Shown piece after piece: positions 6,199-13,023 of a DNA stretch of 13,023 nucleotides. The DNA is taken from contig JAICLG010000063.1 in the NCBI GenBank assembly GCA_025927515.1, forward strand, positions 1-13,023, given 5' to 3'. This stretch comes from Hyphomicrobium sp. Lineage in GTDB: Bacteria > Pseudomonadota > Alphaproteobacteria > Rhizobiales > Hyphomicrobiaceae. The translations under genes were made by a program, and so were the position numbers. A model generated the notes under the pieces. That model searched no databases and was not told the origin of the DNA. It worked only from the letters and a program-made list of their open reading frames with translations. Positions within the stretch are counted from its first letter, which is position 1; each line of letters opens with the position of its first letter.

Positions 6199-6331
6199 CC
6201 GCGGAATTGGCCACATTTTCGGCTGAACGCTCCACTAAATGCTTAGAGCACGAGCGGCTGCCTCTTACCGGCGAATAAAACGATATGTGGCTTGCCCGAG
6301 AGTTGCAGTCGAGACGAAAGGGACAAACGAA

Positions 6332-6847
6332 ATGCTGGCAACGATTGCGCGGAGCTTAGGGCTGCGCCTCGCCGCCGTTTCGATTCTTGCGGCGACTCTC
6401 GGCGCATGCGCCAGCAATAAAGAGTTGCAGCCCGACGCCTTGAGCGGCAAGTACGGTGCCGCGACGCCCGGATCGCAGCGCGACTTCACGCAGAACGTCG
6501 GCGACATCGTCTACTTCTCGACCGACTCGATCGATCTGACGCCGGAAGCGCAGCAAACGCTGGTCAAGCAGGCTCAGTGGCTGCAGCAGTATCCGCAGTA
6601 TGCGATCACCATCGAAGGCCATGCCGACGAACGCGGAACGCGCGAATACAATATCGCGCTCGGCGCCCGGCGCGCGACGACGGTGCGCAATTTCCTTTCT
6701 CAGCACGGCATCAACGGAGCTCGGATTCGGACGATCTCCTACGGCAAGGAACGGCCGGTCGCAGTCTGCAACGACATTTCATGCTGGTCGCAGAATCGCC
6801 GCGCGCAGACAGTGCTCAACAGCGGCGGTGTCGTAAGCCAGCGCTGA
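6332..6847 (+). CDS. pal: Pal, peptidoglycan-associated outer-membrane lipoprotein
   Basis: Pal anchors the outer membrane to peptidoglycan and is the outer partner of TolB and TolA. ATG at 6332 follows AAAGGGA at a usual distance and gives a proper lipoprotein signal (LAATLGA before Cys26); the frame stays open upstream to 6239 but that start would bury the signal peptide. The 171-residue product has a short linker and an OmpA_C domain from about 55 to 166. Asp99 in GHADERG and Arg114 in LGARRA sit where this domain grips the diaminopimelate residue of peptidoglycan. Cys136 and Cys141 (CNDISC) form the pair seen in alphaproteobacterial Pal. It is followed after 154 nt by a Pal-like paralogue. 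Confidence 0.96.
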   Translation: MLATIARSLGLRLAAVSILAATLGACASNKELQPDALSGKYGAATPGSQRDFTQNVGDIVYFSTDSIDLTPEAQQTLVKQAQWLQQYPQYAITIEGHADERGTREYNIALGARRATTVRNFLSQHGINGARIRTISYGKERPVAVCNDISCWSQNRRAQTVLNSGGVVSQR

Positions 6848-6974
6848 CGCTCGGGGCCTAGTTTCGCAGATTGAATTTCGGACGATGTCATGGGGCTTAT
6901 TAGCCACATGCACGAATAGCTCGTGACACGTCACAATTCGGCAAAGTTTGGCCCAATTGGATGATCATAACGGC

Positions 6975-6992
6975 CGGGAAATTCAATTCCCG
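6975..6992 (+). promoter_or_regulatory. Hairpin in place of a ribosome site, before the Pal-like gene
   Basis: CGGGAA (6975-6980) and TTCCCG (6987-6992) form an exact 6-bp stem with a 6-nt loop that ends 9 nt before the ATG at 7002. No Shine-Dalgarno sequence is seen there. A stem at this place could limit translation, so the Pal-like protein may be made at a lower or controlled level. Confidence 0.3.
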
Positions 6993-7001
6993 TGCCCGAC
7001 A

Positions 7002-7790
7002 ATGTACAAACCGTACTCTTCGAAAATCGTGCTTGGCGTCGTGTCGGCGGTATTCGCTTTCATGCTCGCATTTCCTTTGTCGGCGATCGCGGAAGAGGAC
7101 AACGGTGCCAATGGTGAAACGCCGGCGGAACTTTTGCTCGACGGCATGGACGCCGCGGCCGATCACGCCTCCGATTCGGCACGTAAATTTTTTCAAAGGA
7201 TCATCGCACTTTATCCGGCTTCACCGGAAGCGTCGCGTGCGAGGCGCGCGCTGGCGGCTCTGGATCATGACAATGACGAGGAAGAACGCGCCGCGATTCG
7301 CGCTGATGAAGCAGAACGCACGATGCAGTACCGCCACGCCTTTCTCATCAGCGTCGGCGATCGCGTCTTCTTCGCCGAAAACAGCGCAACGCTCGGAGGC
7401 CGCGCGCGAAGCATCATCGGGAATCAGGCGCGTTGGCTCAAGGTACGCCCGAATCTGAAAGTGACCGTTATCGGCCGCGCCGACGACGGCGACGATCGTC
7501 ACGCCGCTAAGACGCTCTCACGTGAGCGAGCCGAAGCCGTGCGCGATCTCCTTATCAAAGCAGGCCTCGATCCCGCACGAATCAACGTCAGGGCGGCAGG
7601 GAACGAAGACCGCCTGGCGCAGTGCTCGACGCCTTTGTGCCGGGCCGAGAATCGCAACGCGGAAGTTTTCATTAATGACTTGCGGGACCGCGAACCGCGA
7701 CGGTCGAGCATCCAGCGGACCGACGGCTCGGAGACGTCCATGGTGCCTTCTGCCGCCGAAGCGGGCGTATCGAGCGAAATGCCGCAATGA
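7002..7790 (+). CDS. Secreted, non-lipidated Pal-like protein with OmpA_C domain
   Basis: A 262-residue periplasmic protein. ATG at 7002 is chosen because the upstream frame only offers a TTG at 6948. The signal peptide (hydrophobic about 8-28) ends in SAIA before Glu31, a signal peptidase I site; there is no lipobox. Residues about 40-88 form a short helical, TPR-like stretch (ARKFFQRIIALYPASPEASR). Residues about 101-205 are an OmpA_C domain: VGDRVFFAENSATL, VIGRADDGDD, LSRERAEAVRD. Asp151 and Arg166 match Asp99 and Arg114 of Pal with the same 15-residue spacing, and Cys188/Cys193 (CSTPLC) match the Pal Cys pair. The usual GHADERG is altered to GRADDGD. The tail is polar and disordered. It looks like a duplicate of pal that lost its lipid anchor and gained a helical segment; binding to peptidoglycan is inferred. 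Confidence 0.85.
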   Translation: MYKPYSSKIVLGVVSAVFAFMLAFPLSAIAEEDNGANGETPAELLLDGMDAAADHASDSARKFFQRIIALYPASPEASRARRALAALDHDNDEEERAAIRADEAERTMQYRHAFLISVGDRVFFAENSATLGGRARSIIGNQARWLKVRPNLKVTVIGRADDGDDRHAAKTLSRERAEAVRDLLIKAGLDPARINVRAAGNEDRLAQCSTPLCRAENRNAEVFINDLRDREPRRSSIQRTDGSETSMVPSAAEAGVSSEMPQ

Positions 7791-7816
7791 TGCGATCGCG
7801 CGACTCAATCGCCGAG

Positions 7817-7852
7817 CCGGCAGAGAAAGCCGGTGACTCTTTATTTGATTTT
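7817..7852 (+). terminator. Probable intrinsic terminator after the Pal-like gene
   Basis: CCGGC (7817-7821) and GCCGG (7829-7833) form a 5-bp stem with a 7-nt loop, with a T-rich tail (TCTTTATTTGATTTT) starting a few bases later. It lies 26 nt after the stop at 7790 and before the cpoB promoter candidate, so it may separate the two messages. Confidence 0.4.
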
Positions 7853-7878
7853 GCTCGACATCGGGCGCACGACGGCGT

Positions 7879-7907
7879 TTGACATTCGCTCAAGCGGAAA
7901 TTGCCTA
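7879..7907 (+). promoter_or_regulatory. Candidate sigma-70-type promoter for cpoB
   Basis: A full-consensus -35, TTGACA, lies at 7879-7884. The -10 region about 17 nt later (TTGCCTAG, 7901-7908) is poor. Transcription would begin near 7914 and give a leader of about 50 nt to the ATG at 7963, which supports that start over the ATG at 7918. Confidence 0.4.
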
Positions 7908-7962
7908 GCGTTGTTGAATGGAATTCGAAATCTCAAGGAATCACACGGAGCAGAGCCGAAGG

Positions 7963-8982
7963 ATGGCTAAGCTTAACCGGGTTCGAACCGTATGCGGGTT
8001 TTCGGCGGCAGCGCTGACGCTGCTACTGGCTGTCACGCCGGCTGTGGCGCAATCGAAGGCGAAAGCCGCAGCCGCCCCGGCCGCTGCCGCGGCGCCGAGT
8101 ACGGGATTGCAGGCGCGAGTCGAAACGCTCGAAGAACAGCTTATCGACATGCAGGTCGTCGTCGGCACGCTTGAGACGCTCGCAAAGAACGGCGGCTCGG
8201 CACCGGCACCGTTCCCCGCATCGGCAGCTGGGGGCGACGGCGATGCGGCACGCATCGAGGGTCTCGAAACCCAGGTTCGTGCGTTGACGACGCAGGTTCA
8301 GCAACTCTCAGATCAGGTGCGCAGTCTTGGCGGCATGCCGCACCGTTCGGAGATTGCGCCGTCCACCGAGACGGCGGCCGCCGGCCAGGGAGACTACCCG
8401 CAGGCGCAGTCCGCTTCCGCACCGACTCCGGGCTTCGGTTCAACAACCGTTTCGCCGGGCAATGACGCTATCGGTGGCCTTCTGAACAACGACGCCGCGC
8501 GCTCAGAAAATGCGCCAGCAACGCGCGGGCAAGCCGCATCGCCGGTGGCGGCGCCCGTTGCCACGGCTGCTTTGGCTCCCGCGAGCGACACGAGTAACGA
8601 TCCCAAACAGCTTTACGAAACGGCCTACGGCTATCTCCTGCAGCGCGATTACGGCGCGGCAGAAACAGCCTTCGACGAGTTTCTGAAGAAATTTCCCAAC
8701 AACGCGCTGTCGGGAAATGCCCAGTACTGGCTGGGCGAGACGCATTTCGTGCGCGGCGAATACAAGGCCGCCGCGAGCGCCTTCCTCAAAGGCTATCAGA
8801 CCTATGGGCAAAGTCCGAAAGCGCCTGATAATCTTCTGAAGCTTGCAATGTCGCTCGACCGTCTTGGCCAGAAGGATGCAGCCTGCGCCTCGTTCGGGGA
8901 ACTGCTAAGCAAGTTTCCGACCGCGCCTCAAAGCGTCAAGGCGCGTGCACAGAGCGAGCGCCAGCGTGTCGGTTGCCAGTAG
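7963..8982 (+). CDS. cpoB: CpoB (YbgF), Tol-Pal coordinator protein
   Basis: CpoB links Tol-Pal to peptidoglycan synthesis (in E. coli by acting on PBP1B with TolA). From ATG 7963 the product is 339 residues, with a Sec signal peptide ending in TPAVA before Gln30. Two coiled-coil stretches follow, about 48-75 (LQARVETLEEQLIDMQVVVG) and 95-123 (IEGLETQVRALTTQVQQLSD), the trimerisation part of the family. A long Ala/Pro/Ser-rich linker leads to a TPR domain at about 213-339 (LYETAYGYLLQRDYGAAETA, AQYWLGETHFVRGEYKAAAS, LGQKDAACASFGELLSKFP). The ATG at 7918 would add 15 polar residues before the signal and is less likely. Downstream, tilS starts 27 nt after the stop. Family length is usually 260-350, so this is complete. 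Confidence 0.93.
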   Translation: MAKLNRVRTVCGFSAAALTLLLAVTPAVAQSKAKAAAAPAAAAAPSTGLQARVETLEEQLIDMQVVVGTLETLAKNGGSAPAPFPASAAGGDGDAARIEGLETQVRALTTQVQQLSDQVRSLGGMPHRSEIAPSTETAAAGQGDYPQAQSASAPTPGFGSTTVSPGNDAIGGLLNNDAARSENAPATRGQAASPVAAPVATAALAPASDTSNDPKQLYETAYGYLLQRDYGAAETAFDEFLKKFPNNALSGNAQYWLGETHFVRGEYKAAASAFLKGYQTYGQSPKAPDNLLKLAMSLDRLGQKDAACASFGELLSKFPTAPQSVKARAQSERQRVGCQ

Positions 8983-9009
8983 GGTCCGACGAGTAGAGTT
9001 TACGGCGTG

Positions 9010-10341
9010 ATGACACATGAAGCGCAGTTGCCGATTGCGCTGTCCGAGGCGAAAGACGCCTTCGCGCGCATCGCGGCGTTTGACCACGCTATCCTGGCCG
9101 TTTCCGGCGGACCTGACAGCATGGCGCTGCTCGTCCTTGCAGCCGAATGCTTTGCGCGAAGTGGCAAGGGAGCGCCACTGCTTTCAGTAGCAACGATCGA
9201 TCATGGCCTTCGCGCTGAATCCGCGGCCGAGGCAGAGTTCGTTGCGAGCGAAGCTCGGCGTCTTGGTCTATCGCATACAACGCTTCGGTGGACCGGCGAA
9301 AAGCCCGCAACTGGCATCGCCGCCGCCGCGCGATCCGCGCGCTATCGGCTGCTTGAAGAGTACGCGCGAAGCTTCCCCACGGAACGCGTCGCCGTTGTCA
9401 CCGCACATCACCTCGACGACCAGGCCGAGACGTTTACGATGCGCCTCGCGCGCGGAGCAGGCGTTGCCGGGCTTGCGGCCATGGCCGCAGAGCGTCCGCT
9501 TGCTGAGGGTTCGCAAATCCGGCTCGTCCGGCCATTTCTGACGTTCTCGAAATCGCGTCTCATCGCCACGGTCGAAGCGCGCGGCGTTCGTTTCTTTAAT
9601 GACCCGACCAATGAAGATGGGCGTTATGAGCGCGCGCGTGTTCGCCAACTCCTTCCGGCGCTCGACGCCGCCGGGATTACGTCGGCTGCGCTCGCGACCT
9701 CGGCGCGGCGCCTGGGTGAAGCCGAGGCGGCGCTGCGCTACGCCGAAAGCCGCTTCATCGCGACGCTCGATCTCTCTTTCGGCAACGACGTCTTCGCATC
9801 CTTGAAAACTGCCGCCTTTCGCGAGGGGCCAAGCCTCCTCCGCCAAAGAGTGCTCGCGCATCTCATCGTCCGATACGGAGGCGCGAGCCAAAAGCCGCAG
9901 CTTTCCGAGATCGAGGACCTCGCGGCGCGCCTGCAATCGGAAGGCAAGCGCACTGCGACGCTCGGCGGGGCCATGATTTCGAGCGGCGGCCGCTTCATCC
10001 GCGTGTGGCGCGAGGCCGGACGTCTCACCCAGGCCGAGTTCGACCTTTCGCCGGGCGAAAGCCGCACCTGGGATGACCGCTTTATCGTTAGTCGCACGCC
10101 GGACGCACGAGGGCCGGTACGGATCAAACCATTAGGTTCTGTTGACTATTTGAAGATCGCAAGCCGTCTCGCTCGCGGCCGCCGGCCGCCGGCCAGGGCA
10201 ACGCACGCCCTGCCGTCGTTCTGGCGCGGTGGGGATCTGATTGCGGTACCCTCACTCGCCCCGTTCTCGCTCGCCTCCGGCCCTTCCGTGGAAGAATCCG
10301 GTTGCAGGCTCAAGATTTTGGCGCTTTCTTCCTCTTATTAA
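9010..10341 (+). CDS. tilS: TilS, tRNA(Ile) lysidine synthetase
   Basis: TilS uses ATP to attach lysine to C34 of the tRNA-Ile that carries a CAU anticodon, so that it reads AUA and accepts isoleucine. The PP-loop ATPase signature SGGPDS is at 32-37, followed by the family stretches TIDHGLRAESAAEAEFVASE, AARSARYRLLEEYA and TAHHLDDQAETFTMRLARGAG. Residues about 170-300 form the middle helical domain. The C-terminal part (from about 345, RTWDDRFIVSRTP) is divergent, as in other alphaproteobacterial TilS. ATG at 9010 is used; GTG at 9007 is an equal option and no strong ribosome site separates them. It lies close behind cpoB and before ftsH, an order conserved in the class, and is probably co-transcribed with cpoB. 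Confidence 0.95.
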   Translation: MTHEAQLPIALSEAKDAFARIAAFDHAILAVSGGPDSMALLVLAAECFARSGKGAPLLSVATIDHGLRAESAAEAEFVASEARRLGLSHTTLRWTGEKPATGIAAAARSARYRLLEEYARSFPTERVAVVTAHHLDDQAETFTMRLARGAGVAGLAAMAAERPLAEGSQIRLVRPFLTFSKSRLIATVEARGVRFFNDPTNEDGRYERARVRQLLPALDAAGITSAALATSARRLGEAEAALRYAESRFIATLDLSFGNDVFASLKTAAFREGPSLLRQRVLAHLIVRYGGASQKPQLSEIEDLAARLQSEGKRTATLGGAMISSGGRFIRVWREAGRLTQAEFDLSPGESRTWDDRFIVSRTPDARGPVRIKPLGSVDYLKIASRLARGRRPPARATHALPSFWRGGDLIAVPSLAPFSLASGPSVEESGCRLKILALSSSY

Positions 10342-10390
10342 ACATTTAGCCGCATCTTGTACGGGACTGCCCGTGCGGGTTGATGCCCAG

Positions 10391-10419
10391 CTTGTGCGGA
10401 TGTGCTCCGCCCCCTATGT
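10391..10419 (+). promoter_or_regulatory. Sigma-32 (heat-shock) type promoter for ftsH
   Basis: CTTGTGC (10391-10397), a 14-nt spacer and CCCTATGT (10412-10419) match the sigma-32 form CTTGAAA-N11-15-CCCCATNT: the CTTG core is exact, and only one base of the -10 differs, with CNTAT as in alphaproteobacterial RpoH sites. It lies about 80 nt before the ftsH start. ftsH is a known heat-shock gene in E. coli, which adds weight. Confidence 0.55.
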
Positions 10420-10497
10420 TAAACTCGCAATTCGGCGCCTGACGGCCTGCCGAAGCCCAGAGCGCGTCTTGTGCGCCTGGCGTCATCAGGGAACCAA

Positions 10498-12453
10498 ATG
10501 AACCCTAATTATCAGAAACTTGCGATCTGGGCGGCGCTGTTCGTCCTGCTCCTCGCCCTGTATAATCTGGTGAGCAATCCGAGCCAGACGCGGCACACGA
10601 ACGAAATTCAATATTCCGAATTCCTCGATGCAGTCGATAAAGGTACTGTGTCGGAAGCCGTCATAGCTGGAAATCGCATTACCGGAACGAAACGCGACGC
10701 ATCGGGTAGTGAGGCTGCATTTTCGACCTACGCCCCGGAAGATCCGAATCTCGTCACGCGTCTGCGCGAAAAGGGTGTGAAATTCAAAGCCCGGCCTTCA
10801 GAGGATGAAGTGCAGTCGATAACGAGCATTCTGCTGAGCTGGTTCCCGATGCTGCTTCTCATCGGCGTATGGATCTTTTTCATGCGCCAGATGCAGTCAG
10901 GATCCGGTCGCGCTATGGGCTTTGGCAAATCGCGCGCCAAACTTTTGACCGAGCGGCATGGCCGCGTGACGTTCGAGGACGTCGCCGGTGTCGACGAAGC
11001 CAAGGCCGACCTGGAAGAGATCGTCGAATTCCTTCGCGACCCGCAGAAGTTTCAGCGCCTCGGCGGCCGCATTCCGCGCGGCTGCTTGCTGGTCGGCCCT
11101 CCGGGTACCGGTAAGACTCTGATCGCGCGCGCCGTCGCGGGCGAAGCCAACGTGCCGTTCTTCACGATCTCCGGATCCGACTTCGTCGAGATGTTCGTCG
11201 GTGTCGGCGCCAGCCGCGTGCGCGACATGTTCGAGCAGGCGAAGAAGAACGCGCCGTGCATCATCTTCATCGACGAAATCGACGCCGTCGGCCGTCATCG
11301 CGGCGCCGGTCTCGGCGGCGGCAATGACGAGCGCGAGCAGACGCTCAACCAGTTGCTCGTCGAGATGGACGGCTTTGAGGCCAATGAAGGCATCATCATC
11401 ATCGCGGCGACGAACCGTCCCGACGTGCTCGATCCCGCGTTGCTGCGCCCCGGCCGCTTCGATCGCCAGATCGTCGTGCCCAACCCGGACGTGATTGGCC
11501 GCGAAAAGATCCTGCGCGTTCACATGAAGAAGGTGCCGCTGGCGCCCGACGTCGATCCGAAAGTCATTGCACGCGGAACGCCGGGCTTCTCGGGCGCCGA
11601 TCTCGCCAACCTCGTCAATGAGGCGGCGCTGTTGGCCGCCCGTCGCAACAAGCGGCTCGTGACGCAGGCCGAGTTCGAGGACTCCAAAGACAAGGTCATG
11701 ATGGGCGCCGAGCGCAAAACCATGGCCATGACGGAGGAAGAAAAGCTCGCGACCGCCTACCACGAGGCCGGTCATGCGATCGTCAATATGGTCGTGCCGG
11801 GCAACGATCCGTTGCACAAGGTGACGATCATTCCGCGCGGCCGCGCGCTGGGCGTGACCATGAGTTTGCCGGAGCGCGATCGCCTCAGCTATTCCAAGCA
11901 ATGGTGCGAAGGCAAGATCGCGATGGCCTTCGGCGGCCGCGTCGCCGAGCAGATCATCTACGGCCGCGAGCATCTGAATACCGGCGCGTCGAGCGACATC
12001 AGCCAGGCGACGAACATCGCCAAGAAGATGGTCACCGAATGGGGCATGAGCGACAAGCTCGGTCCGCTGCTCTACTCGGAGAACCAGCAGGAAGTGTTCC
12101 TCGGCCATTCGATCACGCAGCAGCAGAACATGAGCGAGGAAACCGCCAAGCTCATCGACGAAGAGACGCGGCGTATCGTGACGACAGGCGAAAAGACCGC
12201 CTGGGAAGTGCTGACGCAGCACAAGGCCGAGCTTGAGACCATGGCTCAAGCTTTGATGGAGTACGAAACGATCACGGGCGAGGAATGCCAGGCTATCCTG
12301 CGCGGCGATAAAATCGTCCGCCGCAACGATGACGACGGTTCCAAGGGCCCCGCTGGATCGGCAGTTCCGTCTGCCGGCCGCCAGCCGCCACGTCCGCGTG
12401 GTGAGCCAACCGGCGGCATAGATATCGGACCCGAGCCGCAGCCGCAGGGCTGA
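10498..12453 (+). CDS. ftsH: FtsH, ATP-dependent membrane zinc metalloprotease
   Basis: FtsH is a hexameric AAA+ protease of the inner membrane that degrades misfolded membrane proteins and regulators such as LpxC or RpoH. ATG at 10498 follows AGGGA at a usual distance; the frame also holds a GTG at 10471, which has no such site. The 651-residue product has membrane helices at about 9-24 and 112-129 flanking a periplasmic loop, a Walker A GPPGTGKT at 200-207, Walker B IIFIDE at 255-260, the second region of homology at about 306-323 (NRPDVLDPALLRPGRFDR), the zinc motif HEAGH at 422-426 and the third zinc ligand region NTGASSD ending at Asp500. The tail is Pro/Gly/Arg-rich. All key residues are present. 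A frame of 525 codons on the other strand is a shadow of high-GC coding. Confidence 0.98.
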   Translation: MNPNYQKLAIWAALFVLLLALYNLVSNPSQTRHTNEIQYSEFLDAVDKGTVSEAVIAGNRITGTKRDASGSEAAFSTYAPEDPNLVTRLREKGVKFKARPSEDEVQSITSILLSWFPMLLLIGVWIFFMRQMQSGSGRAMGFGKSRAKLLTERHGRVTFEDVAGVDEAKADLEEIVEFLRDPQKFQRLGGRIPRGCLLVGPPGTGKTLIARAVAGEANVPFFTISGSDFVEMFVGVGASRVRDMFEQAKKNAPCIIFIDEIDAVGRHRGAGLGGGNDEREQTLNQLLVEMDGFEANEGIIIIAATNRPDVLDPALLRPGRFDRQIVVPNPDVIGREKILRVHMKKVPLAPDVDPKVIARGTPGFSGADLANLVNEAALLAARRNKRLVTQAEFEDSKDKVMMGAERKTMAMTEEEKLATAYHEAGHAIVNMVVPGNDPLHKVTIIPRGRALGVTMSLPERDRLSYSKQWCEGKIAMAFGGRVAEQIIYGREHLNTGASSDISQATNIAKKMVTEWGMSDKLGPLLYSENQQEVFLGHSITQQQNMSEETAKLIDEETRRIVTTGEKTAWEVLTQHKAELETMAQALMEYETITGEECQAILRGDKIVRRNDDDGSKGPAGSAVPSAGRQPPRPRGEPTGGIDIGPEPQPQG

Positions 12454-12480
12454 GCCTTGGCGACCTGCTATCAATTGTGG

Positions 12481-12514
12481 AGCGGCCGCGATAATTTCGC
12501 GGCCGCTTTCGTTT
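12481..12514 (+). terminator. Strong intrinsic terminator after ftsH
   Basis: AGCGGCCGCGA (12481-12491) and TCGCGGCCGCT (12497-12507) form a perfect 11-bp stem with a 5-nt loop. The tail TTCGTTT follows, T-rich but broken. It lies 27 nt after the ftsH stop and ends that message. Confidence 0.8.
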
Positions 12515-12597
12515 GAATCCGACCTCCACCGATATGGCCAGTACCAGCAAGTCCTCTTCGTATGCGATCGGACTGGCTATAGCGGTTTTAAAGAATT

Positions 12598-12743
12598 CCC
12601 TTCCCCTTGATGGGAGGGGCTAGGGGTGGGGTGAAGATCCTAGCGAACCGTTGGAAGTTTCGAATGACTGGGCAGCGGATGAACAATTCGATTATCTCTC
12701 TCCGCTTTACTGCCACCCCTTCTCGCCAGGGGAAGGGGAGAAG
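12598..12743. repeat. Inverted pair of REP-like C/G-rich repeats
   Basis: The first unit (12598-12633) reads CCCTTCCCCTTGATGGGAGG and then GGCTAGGGGTGGGGTG. The second (12712-12743) in reverse complement reads CTTCTCCCCTTCCCCTGGCG and then AGAAGGGGTGGC. They are thus inverted copies with a shared TTCCCCT...GGGGTGG core, about 78 nt apart, and each can fold on itself. This base pattern is characteristic of dispersed intergenic palindromes seen in many proteobacterial genomes. The rest of 12515-12785 holds no gene I can support. Confidence 0.6.
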
Positions 12744-12785
12744 TGGATCGCGACTTGAGGGCCGGCACGGAGAGTGTTCTCGCTG

Positions 12786-13023
12786 ATGAAACGTTCAATC
12801 TATCTGCAACCCACGGCAATCTTCTGGGATCGCACGCAGCACCGTGCCGTTGATGAAGCCGAGATCCCCGCGTGGAAGGGGCTGCCGCTCGCCGGGGGCC
12901 GCCTGTCATTCGCGGCCCTGGATGTCCTGACCCGCGCCTCGCCCGAAACGAAGCGGCGCACGATCGTCTTGGGCGACGCCTTCAGCGGCGATTGGGGACG
13001 CGAGGCGCTGGCCGCGGCCGACA
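12786..13023 (+). CDS. 5' part of an unidentified gene, possibly folP
   Basis: ATG at 12786 opens a frame that stays open to the right edge (79 full codons, no stop). The protein starts MKRSIYLQPTAIFWDRTQHR and goes on through LPLAGGRLSFAALDVLTR and TKRRTIVLGDAFSGDWGREA. Codon use is like the neighbouring genes. A GGAG stretch lies rather far upstream (about 13 nt). No catalytic motif is visible in this part. In related genomes ftsH is often followed by folP (dihydropteroate synthase) and glmM, and some alphaproteobacterial FolP proteins have a variable N-terminal stretch before the core, so folP is the leading guess from position alone. The REP-like repeats and terminator before it argue for a separate transcription unit. 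Confidence 0.55.
   Translation, partial: MKRSIYLQPTAIFWDRTQHRAVDEAEIPAWKGLPLAGGRLSFAALDVLTRASPETKRRTIVLGDAFSGDWGREALAAAD

Noticed and set aside
10897..12474. Open frame of 525 codons on the minus strand opposite ftsH
   Set aside because: It mirrors the ftsH codons over their full length, has Asp/His/Arg-rich composition without domains, and is a usual artefact of high-GC coding DNA.
1..13023. CRISPR arrays, tRNA or rRNA genes, transposases, prophage genes
   Set aside because: No regularly spaced repeats, cloverleaf sequences, transposase motifs or phage proteins were seen.

Overview
The window looks like a chromosomal segment of a GC-rich alphaproteobacterium of the order Hyphomicrobiales, perhaps a Hyphomicrobium-like methylotroph. 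This rests on gene order (tolQ-tolR-tolA-tolB-pal-cpoB-tilS-ftsH), on alphaproteobacterial traits of the proteins (a CxxxxC pair in Pal, a long Pro- and Lys/Glu-rich TolA) and on codon use. The genus is an inference.

Layout. Positions 1-878 (minus strand) hold three tightly spaced genes for small, unrecognised membrane proteins; the last runs off the left edge. Positions 879-1563 are a long non-coding region with a perfect 8+8 palindrome and two plus-strand structures that look like intrinsic terminators although no plus-strand gene lies before them. Positions 1564-3882 hold tolQRA in translationally tight order, then tolB (3982-5328). About 1 kb that is usually short separates tolB from pal. 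It carries two tandem, related lipoprotein genes of 44 and 40 codons that fall below normal ORF cut-offs, and a 56-nt hairpin. Then come pal (6332-6847), a second Pal-like OmpA_C gene that is secreted but not lipidated (7002-7790), cpoB/ybgF (7963-8982), tilS (9010-10341) and ftsH (10498-12453). A strong intrinsic terminator follows ftsH, then an inverted pair of REP-like C/G-rich repeats, and the start of another gene (12786 to the right edge, possibly folP).

How the genes work together. TolQ-TolR-TolA form the proton-motive-force-driven inner-membrane motor. TolB and the lipoprotein Pal link it through the periplasm to outer membrane and peptidoglycan during constriction, and CpoB ties the complex to peptidoglycan synthesis. 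The extra Pal-like protein keeps both residues expected to bind peptidoglycan but has no lipid anchor, so it could compete with or buffer Pal. The tandem micro-lipoproteins sit inside the same envelope cluster. TilS (tRNA-Ile lysidine synthetase) and FtsH (membrane AAA+ protease) are conserved neighbours; ftsH has a good sigma-32-type promoter of its own.

The most novel items are the three-gene membrane operon with its palindrome, the two micro-lipoproteins, the unlipidated Pal paralogue and the orphan plus-strand terminators that may mark an sRNA.
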